Shown here: positions 6,865 to 15,339 of the stretch, in pieces
How positions within the stretch are numbered: position 1 is the stretch's first letter
How the letters are laid out: each line of letters opens with the position of its first letter
DNA from: Actinomyces israelii DSM 43320
GTDB lineage: Bacteria; Actinomycetota; Actinomycetes; Actinomycetales; Actinomycetaceae
Length of the DNA stretch: 35,159 nt
Assembly (NCBI RefSeq): GCF_000711965.1
Contig: NZ_JONS01000035.1
Span: 1-35,159 of the forward strand
Direction of reading: 5' to 3'
Notes under the pieces: generated by a model
The model's database searches: none
What the model saw: the letters and a program-made list of their open reading frames with translations, nothing else
What the model was told of the DNA's origin: nothing
Translations under genes and position numbers: made by a program

Positions 6865-8938
6865 CGAAGGCCCTGTATTCCGGGCACGATTGCATGAGGG
6901 AGGCGTGGGTTGAGGATATGATCGTTCCCGTCCCCGAGACGAACACAACCGTATCGCTGTCACCGATCAGCCACAGGTCATGCGTGAAAATGATGAAGGC
7001 TCGAGACCGGTCGTTGCCGATCGTCCGGTTGTAAACTGCTCGAATGGTTTGCTCGTCGAGACCGATGAACGGCTCGTCCAGCAGTACCAGGGAGTCTCCC
7101 GCTGCAAGGGCCCTGGCAATGGCGAGCCTTCGCCGCTCCCCATTCGACAGGTTTGCTCCGTCCTCGGAGACATAGGAGTCCAATCCAAGTGGGAACCTTG
7201 CCACCCGATCCTTGAGAGCCACTGCATCGAGTGCCGACCAGGCGGCGTCGTCCGTCAGGCCCGCCTTCCGCGGGTCGAGGACCTGGCGGACTGATTCACC
7301 GCCCAGGCGCGTCTCCGCGAACTCGGCGCCCAGGAGATCTCTCAAGTCGGGTTGCAACTCGACGACGCCCGAGTGCGGAAGCAGCCCGGCGAGGCCTTTA
7401 AGGAGTGTGGACTTTCCGCCTCCCGACGGCCCGACAATGAATGTCCTGGAGGTCGCGGAGATCCTCAGATCGACATCGTTGATGACCTGGTTCCTGCCGA
7501 ACTTGATGCTCAGCGCACTCGCCTTGATCAGGTCCTGGGCGGCAGCGGTGCGGTCCACGAAGTATTGGGTGTCGCCGACGTCGAATATCTCGGTGTGGCG
7601 ATCCGCGTTCTGCCGGACCTGGTTCAGTGTCACCACGAGGGTGAGGGTGTCTTTGAGGCCGCCGGAGACCAGGCCGCCCGCAACCTGTATCATGAGCAGA
7701 GTCCCCAAGGACATTGCGCCCGCCTGGAATCGGGCGGCGGAGTAGAGAGCCAGGCCCGCGCTGATCAGGAAGGTGAAGATGGTCGACAGCCCTTGCGAGT
7801 ATCCCGTCGTCTGCACGACTTTGACGTAGGAGCTTGTCAGCTCCCTGTTGGACCTCTTCCAGGCCTCCGCAGTCGAGCCGGTCACACCCAGGGCGACCGT
7901 GTCAACAATATTCGCGAGGTCGCGCTGGACGAGCTGCCCGAACTCCTGCTGCTTGAGGATGTACGCGACGTTCGCCGAGTTCTGCTTCTCGATGAGGACC
8001 TGATTCACGGCCAGAAACACTCCCGAGCAGACTATGATGCCGCCGGCGATCCAAGGATCGAGGAAGGCGAGGTAGGCGATGATCACAATGGACGTGATTG
8101 TGGAGGCGATCTGCGGCACGGCCGACACGGTGATCGCATCGCGGATCGCAAAACGAAGATTAAGCCGCTCCATGAGACCGCCACGGCTGTTCCGCTCGAA
8201 GTAGGCCAACGGTTTCTCGAGTAAACTTGTGAAGAGCCGGTCGGAATAGCGGCTATCGAAAGACCTGGCTCCGGCGGCCGTGCCATGGACTCTCGTCACA
8301 ATGGACAGGACTGACATCAAGAGGACGCCTGCGACCAGGAGGGTGGACACTGCGGGGCCTTGATGCTGATCGACGAGTACACGAAGCGCTGATGAGAGCC
8401 CAAGTGCACTGACCTGCGCCAAGAGGTAGGCGAGGAGCATCATGACGTGGCTGTGCCGGCCCAGGGCACCGACAACTCGGCGCATGGTGAACCTGCCGGG
8501 GATCCGCGCGGCCTGTTCCGCCAGGAGCGCGGCATCCTGTGCGGAGAATGAGAAGACTGCGCCGCTCGCACGCTCATTGAACTCCGCTTCGCACAGATCG
8601 TAGCGACCAATGGCAGGATCGTAGACTCGCAGTCGCCGTCGGTGCCGTGCTGCCCTGGCCACCACGTAGTGGTGGGGCGTGAAGTGCACGATCGCGGTCT
8701 CGCGGGACGCCGTGAGCACCCGCCACACCTCCGACGGACTCCCGCGCCTGGCATGCAGCCGAAGGCCGTAGTCTGCAGTGAGAGTTCGCAGCTCGGCGGC
8801 AGAGATGCCGTCGGACTCGAAGACGGTGCTTTCCCGAATAAGCTGCCATGGCTGTCTGCTGATGCCGTGCGTGCTGAGCATCATGGCGAAGCAGGCCAGC
8901 AGACAGTCGCTTTCAGACTGCTGAAGCACCGTTTTCAT
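6830..8938 (-). CDS. lanT: LanT: C39 peptidase-containing lanthipeptide ABC exporter
   Basis: The protein has 702 residues. The N-terminal C39 cysteine-protease domain (about 1-125) has the oxyanion Gln7, catalytic Cys12 (Q-S-E-S-D-C), His90 (H-H-Y-V-V) and Asp107 (V-Y-D-P). A six-helix ABC membrane domain occupies about 155-425. The ATPase domain has Walker A G-P-S-G-G-G-K-S (503-510), signature L-S-N-G-E (597-601), Walker B L-V-L-L-D-E-P (617-623) and switch His653. All three modules are intact, so it should cleave the leader at a double-Gly/Gly-Ala site and export the mature peptide. The ATG overlaps the lanM stop (ATGA). The 3' end overlaps the convergent ECF ATPase gene by 35 bp. Confidence 0.93.
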   Translation of the reverse strand: MKTVLQQSESDCLLACFAMMLSTHGISRQPWQLIRESTVFESDGISAAELRTLTADYGLRLHARRGSPSEVWRVLTASRETAIVHFTPHHYVVARAARHRRRLRVYDPAIGRYDLCEAEFNERASGAVFSFSAQDAALLAEQAARIPGRFTMRRVVGALGRHSHVMMLLAYLLAQVSALGLSSALRVLVDQHQGPAVSTLLVAGVLLMSVLSIVTRVHGTAAGARSFDSRYSDRLFTSLLEKPLAYFERNSRGGLMERLNLRFAIRDAITVSAVPQIASTITSIVIIAYLAFLDPWIAGGIIVCSGVFLAVNQVLIEKQNSANVAYILKQQEFGQLVQRDLANIVDTVALGVTGSTAEAWKRSNRELTSSYVKVVQTTGYSQGLSTIFTFLISAGLALYSAARFQAGAMSLGTLLMIQVAGGLVSGGLKDTLTLVVTLNQVRQNADRHTEIFDVGDTQYFVDRTAAAQDLIKASALSIKFGRNQVINDVDLRISATSRTFIVGPSGGGKSTLLKGLAGLLPHSGVVELQPDLRDLLGAEFAETRLGGESVRQVLDPRKAGLTDDAAWSALDAVALKDRVARFPLGLDSYVSEDGANLSNGERRRLAIARALAAGDSLVLLDEPFIGLDEQTIRAVYNRTIGNDRSRAFIIFTHDLWLIGDSDTVVFVSGTGTIISSTHASLMQSCPEYRAFVTAGHAEPIAL

Positions 8939-11643
8939 GAGGCCATGCTCCTGCGCGTGATGGGGAGCAGTGGCTCCAGGGTGGGGCGGGGACCAATTAG
9001 AGTGCGTAGCGCGTGCAGAATGCTCGCGAGTCCGGTCATGAGTGCGTAGGACTGATGGGTGTCGGTCCCACAGCGCCAGTCTCCACCAAGGCCGAAGGCG
9101 GCGACCTCGTTGCAGACCTCAGCGATCTGAGCGTGGTAGCCGCTGACGATTGAGGACCTGTCGATATAGTCCAGGGTCAGCAGGCTGCCCGCGGCGCCGT
9201 GGCACAGCGAGAAGTTATCGATGCTGTGAATTCCGGCGAGCAGATAATCCGCAATGCGACGGAGATCGTCCATGTACCGGTCACGGATGCCTCTGGGGAG
9301 CAGAGTGCGCGCGGTTCGGTTGTCGAGCTCAAGTACGGTGATTCTCGCGACGGCGAGTCCGACAGCCCCGTGGCACCAAAAAGGACTAGGCGTGTGCTTT
9401 TCCTGGATCCTGAGGTCTCGCCAGAGCCCGTTCTCCATGCGGAGCCGTTCATCGGTTGCAAGTGCTTCCAGGCCCAGTTCTGTATACTCTTGATGGCCGG
9501 TCTTCACCCCGGCGACGAGCAGGGAAGTGCCGATGCCGGCATTGCCGTGAGCAAAGCTGGCATTATTGAGCCGCGACTTCTCGCCCAGCGGCCACTGGAG
9601 AACGTCGGCCGCCGTGTTCCGCGAGTTGGCCAGGTGGCGAGCGAGTGCGTCGATCATTTTCACCTCTGCGGGGTCCTGAGCGTGGCGTTTTGAGAGAATA
9701 ATACCGGCGCTGCCTCCCAGGACATCATACACGGCGTCATTGTCAATACGCTCTTGCAGGTCGACGATAGGGGAATGCTCTGCGAGAAGAGGACTGACGG
9801 GGCCGACGTAGGCGGAACACGACGCGTTATCGTTTAGCGAGTTGGCAGTGACCGGCGCGAAAGTCTGCCGCAGGGCGTATTGGACGCCTTGAACGCCGTC
9901 ATAGATCCCGTCAGAGAGTGGGCGTATGGTAAGATAATCCTTATCGTCCACCGTAAGGCTTTCCCAGCTCACGGACCCATCCTGGCAGGAGACCATGGCT
10001 TTCTTGATCTGCTTCGCAAGCCTCTCTACCGCTGCCTCAACCGACGCAGAGCGGGATCGTTGTACCGTATTGATCCGATATGATGTATTGCTCCAGCGGT
10101 GGGCCTGCATTTGTTTGATGCCGTCCAGGGCAAAGGTAATGAGATGCACCTGTCGGCCCCGGTCGGCGGCGGACAGATGCTCCATGTGGTTCATCAGCAT
10201 GCGGTAGGGGGTTGCCTTGAGAGTGGTGACTGTTCGGCCGGACTCGTCTACAACATTCTTCGATGTGAACTCGCAATGGAAGGAGGGAATAAAACCGGCT
10301 TGTAGACTTTCGCATTCCGAGTCGACAAGAGGTCTTGGGAGCGACGCCCTGGAACGGCGCATATGCTCGAGCACCGCATTGGTGCGCCCCTTGAAGCGGT
10401 GGCTTTCCATGGCCTGCCGGACGGCGGCGTATTCACGAGTGTTCCGTACTAGGACCCGTGTGCTGCTTGTCTCGGCCCATTCGGAGACGGCATTCGCCAC
10501 CTCGCTGGAGTTTATCAGGTAGGCGTTGTATGCCGCGCTGAAACCATTGATGATGGACGGAGTGTATTGTTCGTAGCGAATAGGGATCTCGTTTCCCTCG
10601 GGCTGCGTGCGCACGAAAGGAAGATGATCGGTGATTTGCGTAATGTCGATGTGGCGCTCAAAATGCATAATATCGGTTGCTACGTTACGAAGAACTCTGA
10701 CTTCATTGCGTAATTCTTCCGCAGCAATGGCGGAGACATCTGTGCCGTCACGGTTGAGCACCCCTAATGGCAGCATTCCGGTGAGAAGCACGCTATTGGC
10801 CAGCCGTTCGATAATGAATATGGCAGCTAAAGTTGGGGCTTCGGCGGGCAGAAGCTGTATCGATCCCACAGTCTCGAAATCCACTAGGACAGGATAGCCG
10901 CCATGCGGAATAACATTCTCATAGTGGAGATCGCTGATTTGCATCAGGTAGGCTAGAAATAGCAGCTGTCCGATGCGGGTGTAGTATGCCTCGGCCTCAT
11001 GCGGGCTGCTGAGTGGTTGTCTGCGAACCTCTCTGGACCATGTTCGATCTTTCGTTCTGAATGATTCTTCCCATGTCATGGGGAGGAGTGCTTCGCTCGC
11101 GCCTCCTGTGATCGCGTCCCAGACCGCTCTCACCATAGAAGAATTTGAACTCGGGTGCCCCTTGCAGAAGATTGAGGTGCCTGCGATTGTGAGGCGCGCC
11201 GCAGGCTCTGAGTTATGCCAGTCTCCAACAGCTGTAATCTCAGTTGGAACAATTGGCTTGGGATCGGAGACAAAACCTTTGGCGAGTAGGGTGGGCCAAT
11301 CTCGAGACAATGCTGATGCAATGGTTTTTGTAAAGGCTGACAGACGCTCATTGTCTGACGCGATGCGATCAAGAATATCTCTGTTTTCGCACTTGAATTG
11401 CTCAAGGAACTCAAGATCTGAGGAGATGCGCTGAAACTCGTCAAACCGTTGCTCCGGAGTGTTTCCCCGCAGTTTGTCGTGCTGGCGATACGCATGCAGT
11501 TCCAGGAGTAAAGGAGGGATTACATAATGGAGTATGCGGTCGTTCGGCCAGTCGATGGATTTAAGGCCGAGGTCACTCCGCAGATTGTTGGTGAATTGTG
11601 TGAAAATCTCGTTGATGGGGTTATTGAGAGACGACTGGTTCAT
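8935..11643 (-). CDS. lanM: LanM: class II lanthipeptide synthetase
   Basis: The protein has 902 residues and is bifunctional. The N-terminal kinase-like dehydratase domain (about 90-560) carries the conserved S-D-L-H-Y-E-N (D238, H240, N243) and V-D-F-E-T (D255, E257) motifs; it phosphorylates Ser/Thr of the core and eliminates phosphate. The C-terminal LanC-like cyclase (about 635-900) has the three zinc ligands Cys757 (F-W-C-H-G), Cys814 and His815 (L-C-H-G), plus His699 (S-F-A-H-G). GGAAG lies 6 nt before the ATG. The gene follows the 44-codon precursor by 64 bp, and its base composition looks clearly AT-richer than the flanking genes, suggesting acquisition. It probably forms the three thioether rings of the LanA product. 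Confidence 0.95.
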   Translation of the reverse strand: MNQSSLNNPINEIFTQFTNNLRSDLGLKSIDWPNDRILHYVIPPLLLELHAYRQHDKLRGNTPEQRFDEFQRISSDLEFLEQFKCENRDILDRIASDNERLSAFTKTIASALSRDWPTLLAKGFVSDPKPIVPTEITAVGDWHNSEPAARLTIAGTSIFCKGHPSSNSSMVRAVWDAITGGASEALLPMTWEESFRTKDRTWSREVRRQPLSSPHEAEAYYTRIGQLLFLAYLMQISDLHYENVIPHGGYPVLVDFETVGSIQLLPAEAPTLAAIFIIERLANSVLLTGMLPLGVLNRDGTDVSAIAAEELRNEVRVLRNVATDIMHFERHIDITQITDHLPFVRTQPEGNEIPIRYEQYTPSIINGFSAAYNAYLINSSEVANAVSEWAETSSTRVLVRNTREYAAVRQAMESHRFKGRTNAVLEHMRRSRASLPRPLVDSECESLQAGFIPSFHCEFTSKNVVDESGRTVTTLKATPYRMLMNHMEHLSAADRGRQVHLITFALDGIKQMQAHRWSNTSYRINTVQRSRSASVEAAVERLAKQIKKAMVSCQDGSVSWESLTVDDKDYLTIRPLSDGIYDGVQGVQYALRQTFAPVTANSLNDNASCSAYVGPVSPLLAEHSPIVDLQERIDNDAVYDVLGGSAGIILSKRHAQDPAEVKMIDALARHLANSRNTAADVLQWPLGEKSRLNNASFAHGNAGIGTSLLVAGVKTGHQEYTELGLEALATDERLRMENGLWRDLRIQEKHTPSPFWCHGAVGLAVARITVLELDNRTARTLLPRGIRDRYMDDLRRIADYLLAGIHSIDNFSLCHGAAGSLLTLDYIDRSSIVSGYHAQIAEVCNEVAAFGLGGDWRCGTDTHQSYALMTGLASILHALRTLIGPRPTLEPLLPITRRSMAS

Positions 11644-11658
11644 GATTGGCTTCCGTGT

Positions 11659-11887
11659 GCTGGATGGCTTTTGATTCTCGAGTTATCTTATTTTTCTGAA
11701 GGGATGGTCAGCAGCAGCGGAGGAACCACGTGAAAGAATTGAGGTGGCACTCATGGGTGAGGGTCTTGACGACTCCGTCTCCCGCTCCGAGGATCGCATC
11801 GAGCTCGGTGTCGGTCATCTCAACGAGAACATCAGTGTTCATGGCTAGTCCTTTCGTTTTCTAAATGAGATCCGAAAGCCATCCAGC
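11659..11887. repeat. 13-bp perfect inverted repeat bracketing lanA
   Basis: GCTGGATGGCTTT (11659-11671) lies in the lanA-lanM gap and its exact reverse complement (11875-11887) lies in the lanA leader. In the transcript the leader copy is about 33 nt before the lanA start. The gap copy ends 4 nt before the lanM Shine-Dalgarno, so the two could pair around the precursor gene. Weaker similarity extends past the arms. Confidence 0.6.
11708..11842 (-). CDS. lanA: LanA: lacticin 481-group lanthipeptide precursor
   Basis: This 44-residue frame is preceded by AAAGGA 6 nt before the ATG. The leader is acidic (M-N-T-D-V-L-V-E-M-T-D-T-E-L) and ends E-L-D-A-I-L-G-A, the nukacin/lacticin 481-type Gly-Ala cleavage site, so the predicted core is residues 21-44. 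The core keeps the family pattern: G-V-V (23-25), T27-x-T29-H-E-C32, H33-x-N35-S36-F37, and the terminal C43-C44. By alignment with lacticin 481, rings T27-C32, T29-C43 and S36-C44 are expected. Differences are Thr for Ser at ring B, Arg42 where the family has the dehydrated Thr, and no residue after the last Cys. It is the first gene of a lanA-lanM-lanT operon. Confidence 0.92.
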   Translation of the reverse strand: MNTDVLVEMTDTELDAILGAGDGVVKTLTHECHLNSFTWFLRCC

Positions 11888-11942
11888 GGCGATCGGAATC
11901 GCATTTGTAAGTTTTAATGATCTCGAGCGGACCGGCTAGCGA

Positions 11943-11982
11943 ATCTACCTAGTTGTCCCCCTGGGGTGACAACTAGGTAGAT
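11943..11982. promoter_or_regulatory. Long palindrome upstream of lanA
   Basis: Arms of 15 bp (11943-11957 and 11968-11982, ATCTACCTAGTTGTC and its complement) are perfectly paired. One mismatch and three more pairs continue into the centre. It lies about 100 bp upstream of the lanA start, beyond the presumed promoter (an AT-rich stretch near 11896-11915 containing TACAAA on the minus strand). No T-run follows on either strand, so an operator is more likely than an intrinsic terminator. Confidence 0.6.
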
Positions 11983-12351
11983 GGGGTTGCAAAAATGTAA
12001 CAATTGTCGGTCGTGTCTCTGATTGCGGTTGATTGTGTCGTTTAGACCGTGTAGCCGACCAGTTTCTTGGTGTAGCAGTCTGGGGACGGTCACAAGGTAC
12101 ACGAGCCACTCCCATGTGCGGATGTGTGTGGGATCTGCCGCTGGCGCCCTGCTTGTTGGGTGGGGTGGGTTTCCGTTGGCCCGGGGGCCGGGTGCGCCTG
12201 TTCCTTGGCATCAGGTTGTTCGCCTGGTTCATACTGACGTGCTTCGGGTCCCCCGTTACCTTGTTGGCGGTCCTGGGATCGGCCCGGGGCTGAGCCAGCC
12301 TGGGTCGGCATGATGGTTTGCCCCTGTCCGTAGGTGGCCCTGTGTGGTGTG
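11983..12351. other. Gene-free stretch beside the IS110 remnant
   Basis: No frame here has recognisable protein features. It contains an 8-bp palindrome ACAATTGT (12000-12007). CTCCCATGTGCG (12109-12120) is identical to the end sequence of the 102-bp elements near 29.8 kb; the preceding GGTCACAAGGTACACGAGC loosely matches their inner part, so a diverged half-copy is possible. Confidence 0.4.
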
Positions 12352-13541
12352 TCAGGTGGCGGTGGGTAGCTGTGCTGCTGGTTGGGAGTCGTAGAGGGCG
12401 CTGTGGCGGATCATGGCGTGCGGGGTCAAGACGTGTCTGTGCGCTAGGGCAATGACGGCCTGGCCCGGGCGCTTGTCCTGGTCTTATTTGCCGTGATCTT
12501 GTTTGCGCTGGTAGCAGGCGCGACTGACGGGGTCGGGTCTGAGGGAGGCGGGGGCGGGGCCGAGCATGGCTCTCTTGAGCCGCTTACTGCCTGCGTGGGA
12601 GACGCCTCTCGCCCCTGATGGGGGACCCCGACCTCCTGGTCACCGGCGCCAGGCCGGCGTATGAGGCCGGTTGGGCGCCGGTGTCGAAGGTCCTGCCCAG
12701 TGTCTCGGCCAGGAGGACGGCCGCGGCCGGGACCCCGATCCCGGGCACGGGTGGTGGGGACTGGGCAGGAGAGGGCGGAGCCGCCCGCCAGGGCCCCGGG
12801 CCCGGTCGCGGTGCTCGGCCCTCTGAGAGTGCAGGGAGATGAGCCGGCGAGCCAGGTGGGGCAGCACTGTGCCGGCTGCGTCGGTGCCGGCGACGGTGAC
12901 GGTCTGCTTCTCCGGGACCGAGACAGTCTCGCTGGCCCGGGCGGCACGGCGCCGGGCTCCGTGCTTCTTCAGCCGGGCACCGATATGTGCCTTGCCGGCT
13001 TTCCTCAGTGCGGTGGGGGCGGCGTCGGGTGGCAGTGACTTCCAGCACGGCGTCGCGGGCTGGTCATGGCCCCGTGACCACCTCGAGGGCGGGGCGGGGT
13101 CTGGCCTGTCCTGGCGTGCCGGGTCCAGGTCGGGACCGGTGAGCATGCTCAGCGCTGCGGTGTCCTCGTCCGAGATGCTGACGGCTCGCAGGGTGTGGGG
13201 CATGGTGCGGGCGGCCTGGGCGGTCACTGCTGCGTCACGCTTGTCGGTCCTGGCAGCCCCGGGCGTCAAGTCCGCGACGCGCCGCACCGACGCCCCCGGG
13301 CAGGTGGCCCACCGCGAGGCTCGTGTCCCTGGCGACCGCCACAGCCAAGGCCCCGATAGCGGCGGGCTGGTCCCACGGCCACCAGCAGACGGCTGCGCTC
13401 TTCCAGGCGCTCCTACAGGTCCCGCAGCCGGGACTCGTGGCTGGGCAGGACCCTGTGAGCCTGTCATGGATCTTCCTGCCGTCCCGGTCCAGGGCGGTGG
13501 CCCAGCGCTCGGCCTTGCCCACGCCGATGCCGATGAAGACA
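12352..13541 (-). pseudogene. Decayed IS110-family transposase
   Basis: Fragments of one IS110 (DEDD) transposase are spread over several frames. The N-terminus is V-F-I-G-I-G-V-G-K-A-E-R-W-A-T-A-L-D-R-D-G (from about 13540). Then comes V-A-D-L-T-P-G, T-D-K-R-D-A-A-V and T-M-P-H-T-L-R (frame change near 13290), L-R-K-A-G-K-A-H-I and A-G-T-D-A-A-G, and V-L-L-A-E-T-L-G-R-T-F-D-T-G-A-Q with Y-A-G-L-A-P-V-T-R-R-S-G (another frame). The tail, S-K-R-L-K-R-A-M to about 12352, is interrupted by a TAA. The first catalytic Asp of G-I-D-V-G-K is Gly here. Family knowledge suggests a middle segment is also deleted. It cannot transpose by itself. It separates lanAMT from the lanFEGKR operon. Confidence 0.85.
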
Positions 13542-13543
13542 TC

Positions 13544-13606
13544 TGGGCTGCCGGGCGTGTCTTGGACACCGTTTTCAGAGCTGTCCAAGACACGCCCGGC
13601 AGCCCA
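13544..13606. repeat. 25-bp perfect stem-loop at the transposase 5' end
   Basis: Arms 13544-13568 and 13582-13606 are perfectly complementary over 25 bp (containing GCCGGGCGTGTCTTGGACA), with a 13-nt loop. The structure ends a few bases before the first conserved codon of the IS110 transposase. It could be part of the element's non-coding end or the scar of a local inverted duplication. It would be a very strong hairpin in either transcript. Confidence 0.85.
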
Positions 13607-14217
13607 AGACGACGCATGGGCGGTGCGTTTGCTCGTCTTTGGGAGCGAGGGTGCTTGCGTGACCGGCCGACGATCCGCCAGAAGGCTGGAGTGGCGATGC
13701 AAGGCGGCGTGCGCTTGGAAGCCTCTCGTGCATGGTGACAGGGCGCACCATTGGCTGATCGCAGGACCGGCTGGCCTGAAGTGGGTCTGGTCTGGGAGTG
13801 TGCGGTGCCGTGCTGGGCGAGTGCCCCAGGGTCATGGTCCTTTTGACTCGTGGACAGCGACTTCCTCGATGGGTGTGTGCAGGGCTGGGTTCTGCCGCCG
13901 GGTCCCCTTTTCTTCCTTGCGGCGCCGGGGTGCGCCACCGGTGGAAGCCCAAGCCCCTCATCGATGTGGGTCAGACGGGTCTTCTCCTGCCGGCAGGCGC
14001 AACCCCATGGGGGAGAGCGCCTATGGCCCCGCACCCACAGCGCCTGGGCATCATCGCCAGGTCCGCGCACGAGGGGTGGCGCAAGCCTTGTCCGCTACGT
14101 GGGTAGGCTTTGTCGCCGCCCCCCGGTGCACCGATGCTTGGCGCGCTTCCAGTCCAGTTCCCCCATGGGGGACAGTCGTGGATTTGATGATGCGGGTGAA
14201 GGAGGCGACAGGGTTTC
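13607..14217. other. Gene-free stretch upstream of the lanFEGKR operon
   Basis: I find no convincing gene. This stretch should contain the other end of the IS110 remnant and the promoter of the plus-strand ABC/two-component operon. GGAGG (14201-14205), 12 nt before the ATG at 14218, is its only clear translation signal. No copy of the lanA-upstream palindrome is present. Confidence 0.4.
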
Positions 14218-15339
14218 ATGGATCCCATGAGCACAGCAGTGAACGCACCTACAACCGCATCCGCATCGCCCGCCCCCGTACAGCGGCCCACAGCAGGTTG
14301 GCCGCCAGTCCGTCCACTGACACCTGCACCAGGCGCAGGGGTCGCGGCTTCGAATCCTGTGGTCCCGAGCCCGGCAGGTGCCGCCCGGAGCGGGGGCAGC
14401 CTGGTGGTTACTACTGAAGGTCTGACAAAGATTTACGGAGACTTTCGGGCCGTCGACAATGTGAGCCTGCGGGTGCCCGCGGGCGGCGTCTACGGCTTCC
14501 TGGGGCCCAACGGGGCGGGCAAGTCCACCACCATGAAGCTCCTGCTGGGCCTGACCCGCCCGACCTCGGGCACGATGAGCGTCCTCGGCCACCCGGTGAG
14601 CCCGCGATCCCCGGTACCGGCGGGCGCCATTGGCTCCCTCATTGAGGGCCCGTCCTACTATCCGAGGTTGACCGGCCCGGAGAACCTCGCCATGGTCTCC
14701 GATTACCTCAGCCTGCCCCGTGGCCGCGTCCAGCACGCCCTGGCCACTGTCTCACTGACCGGGCAGGACAAGAAACTGGTCAAGGACTACTCGCTCGGCA
14801 TGAAGCAGCGCCTGGGCCTGGCCATGGCGCTCCTGGCGGACCCGCCGCTCATGCTCCTGGACGAGCCCACCAACGGCCTGGACCCGGCCGGCGTCGCCGA
14901 GATCCGCGAGCTCATTGTGGCCCTGGCCCGTCAGGAGGGCGTGACCGTCATCGTCTCCTCCCACATCCTGTCCGAGATCGAGCAGATGGCCGACATTGTC
15001 GGCATTATCTGCGCCGGGCGGCTGCGCTACCAGGGGCCGCTGTCCGGCCTGCGCGACGAAGGAGTCATCGACTTCGCCGTTTCCGATCCGGCGGCCGTTG
15101 CCGCCCTGCTCACCGAGCAGCGGATCGCCCACCAGGTGCGGGGACGCACGGTGCGCATCCCCATGCTGCCAGACGAGGCAGTGGGCGAGCTCGTGACCCG
15201 CATTGTGCGCTCCGGTCACACGGTCTTCCGGGTGCAGACGGTCCGCAAGACCCTGGAGCAGGCCTTCCTGGAGCTGACCGATCCATTCGGCCGCCACCCC
15301 GTCGTCGGCTCCACGACCGGGCAGGGGGTTCGGCGATGA
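14218..15339 (+). CDS. lanF: ABC transporter ATPase, LanF/BcrA type (candidate immunity)
   Basis: The protein has 373 residues. An unusual Pro/Ala-rich extension of about 60 residues precedes a BcrA-like ATPase domain: Walker A G-P-N-G-A-G-K-S (96-103), signature Y-S-L-G-M-K-Q-R (191-198, the L-G-M-K-Q-R form typical of LanF/BcrA), Walker B L-M-L-L-D-E-P (211-217) and H249. Two ABC-2-type permeases follow with ATGA overlaps, then a two-component pair. That ATPase-permease-permease arrangement is the classic lantibiotic self-protection exporter LanFEG, and its position beside lanA-M-T supports this role. An in-frame ATG at 14227 is an alternative start. A general envelope-stress exporter is possible. 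Confidence 0.85.
   Translation: MDPMSTAVNAPTTASASPAPVQRPTAGWPPVRPLTPAPGAGVAASNPVVPSPAGAARSGGSLVVTTEGLTKIYGDFRAVDNVSLRVPAGGVYGFLGPNGAGKSTTMKLLLGLTRPTSGTMSVLGHPVSPRSPVPAGAIGSLIEGPSYYPRLTGPENLAMVSDYLSLPRGRVQHALATVSLTGQDKKLVKDYSLGMKQRLGLAMALLADPPLMLLDEPTNGLDPAGVAEIRELIVALARQEGVTVIVSSHILSEIEQMADIVGIICAGRLRYQGPLSGLRDEGVIDFAVSDPAAVAALLTEQRIAHQVRGRTVRIPMLPDEAVGELVTRIVRSGHTVFRVQTVRKTLEQAFLELTDPFGRHPVVGSTTGQGVRR

Noticed and set aside
11943..11982. The palindrome upstream of lanA as an intrinsic terminator
   Set aside because: Neither strand has a T-run after the stem, and no gene ends immediately before it.
12640..14070. A 476-codon minus-strand open frame
   Set aside because: Only a middle piece has IS110 similarity; the rest is an out-of-frame shadow typical of GC-rich DNA, so the region is described as a pseudogene.
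14350..14385. A GGCTTCGAATCC stretch resembling a tRNA T-arm
   Set aside because: No acceptor, D or anticodon arm can be built around it, and it lies inside the in-frame N-terminal extension of the ABC ATPase gene.
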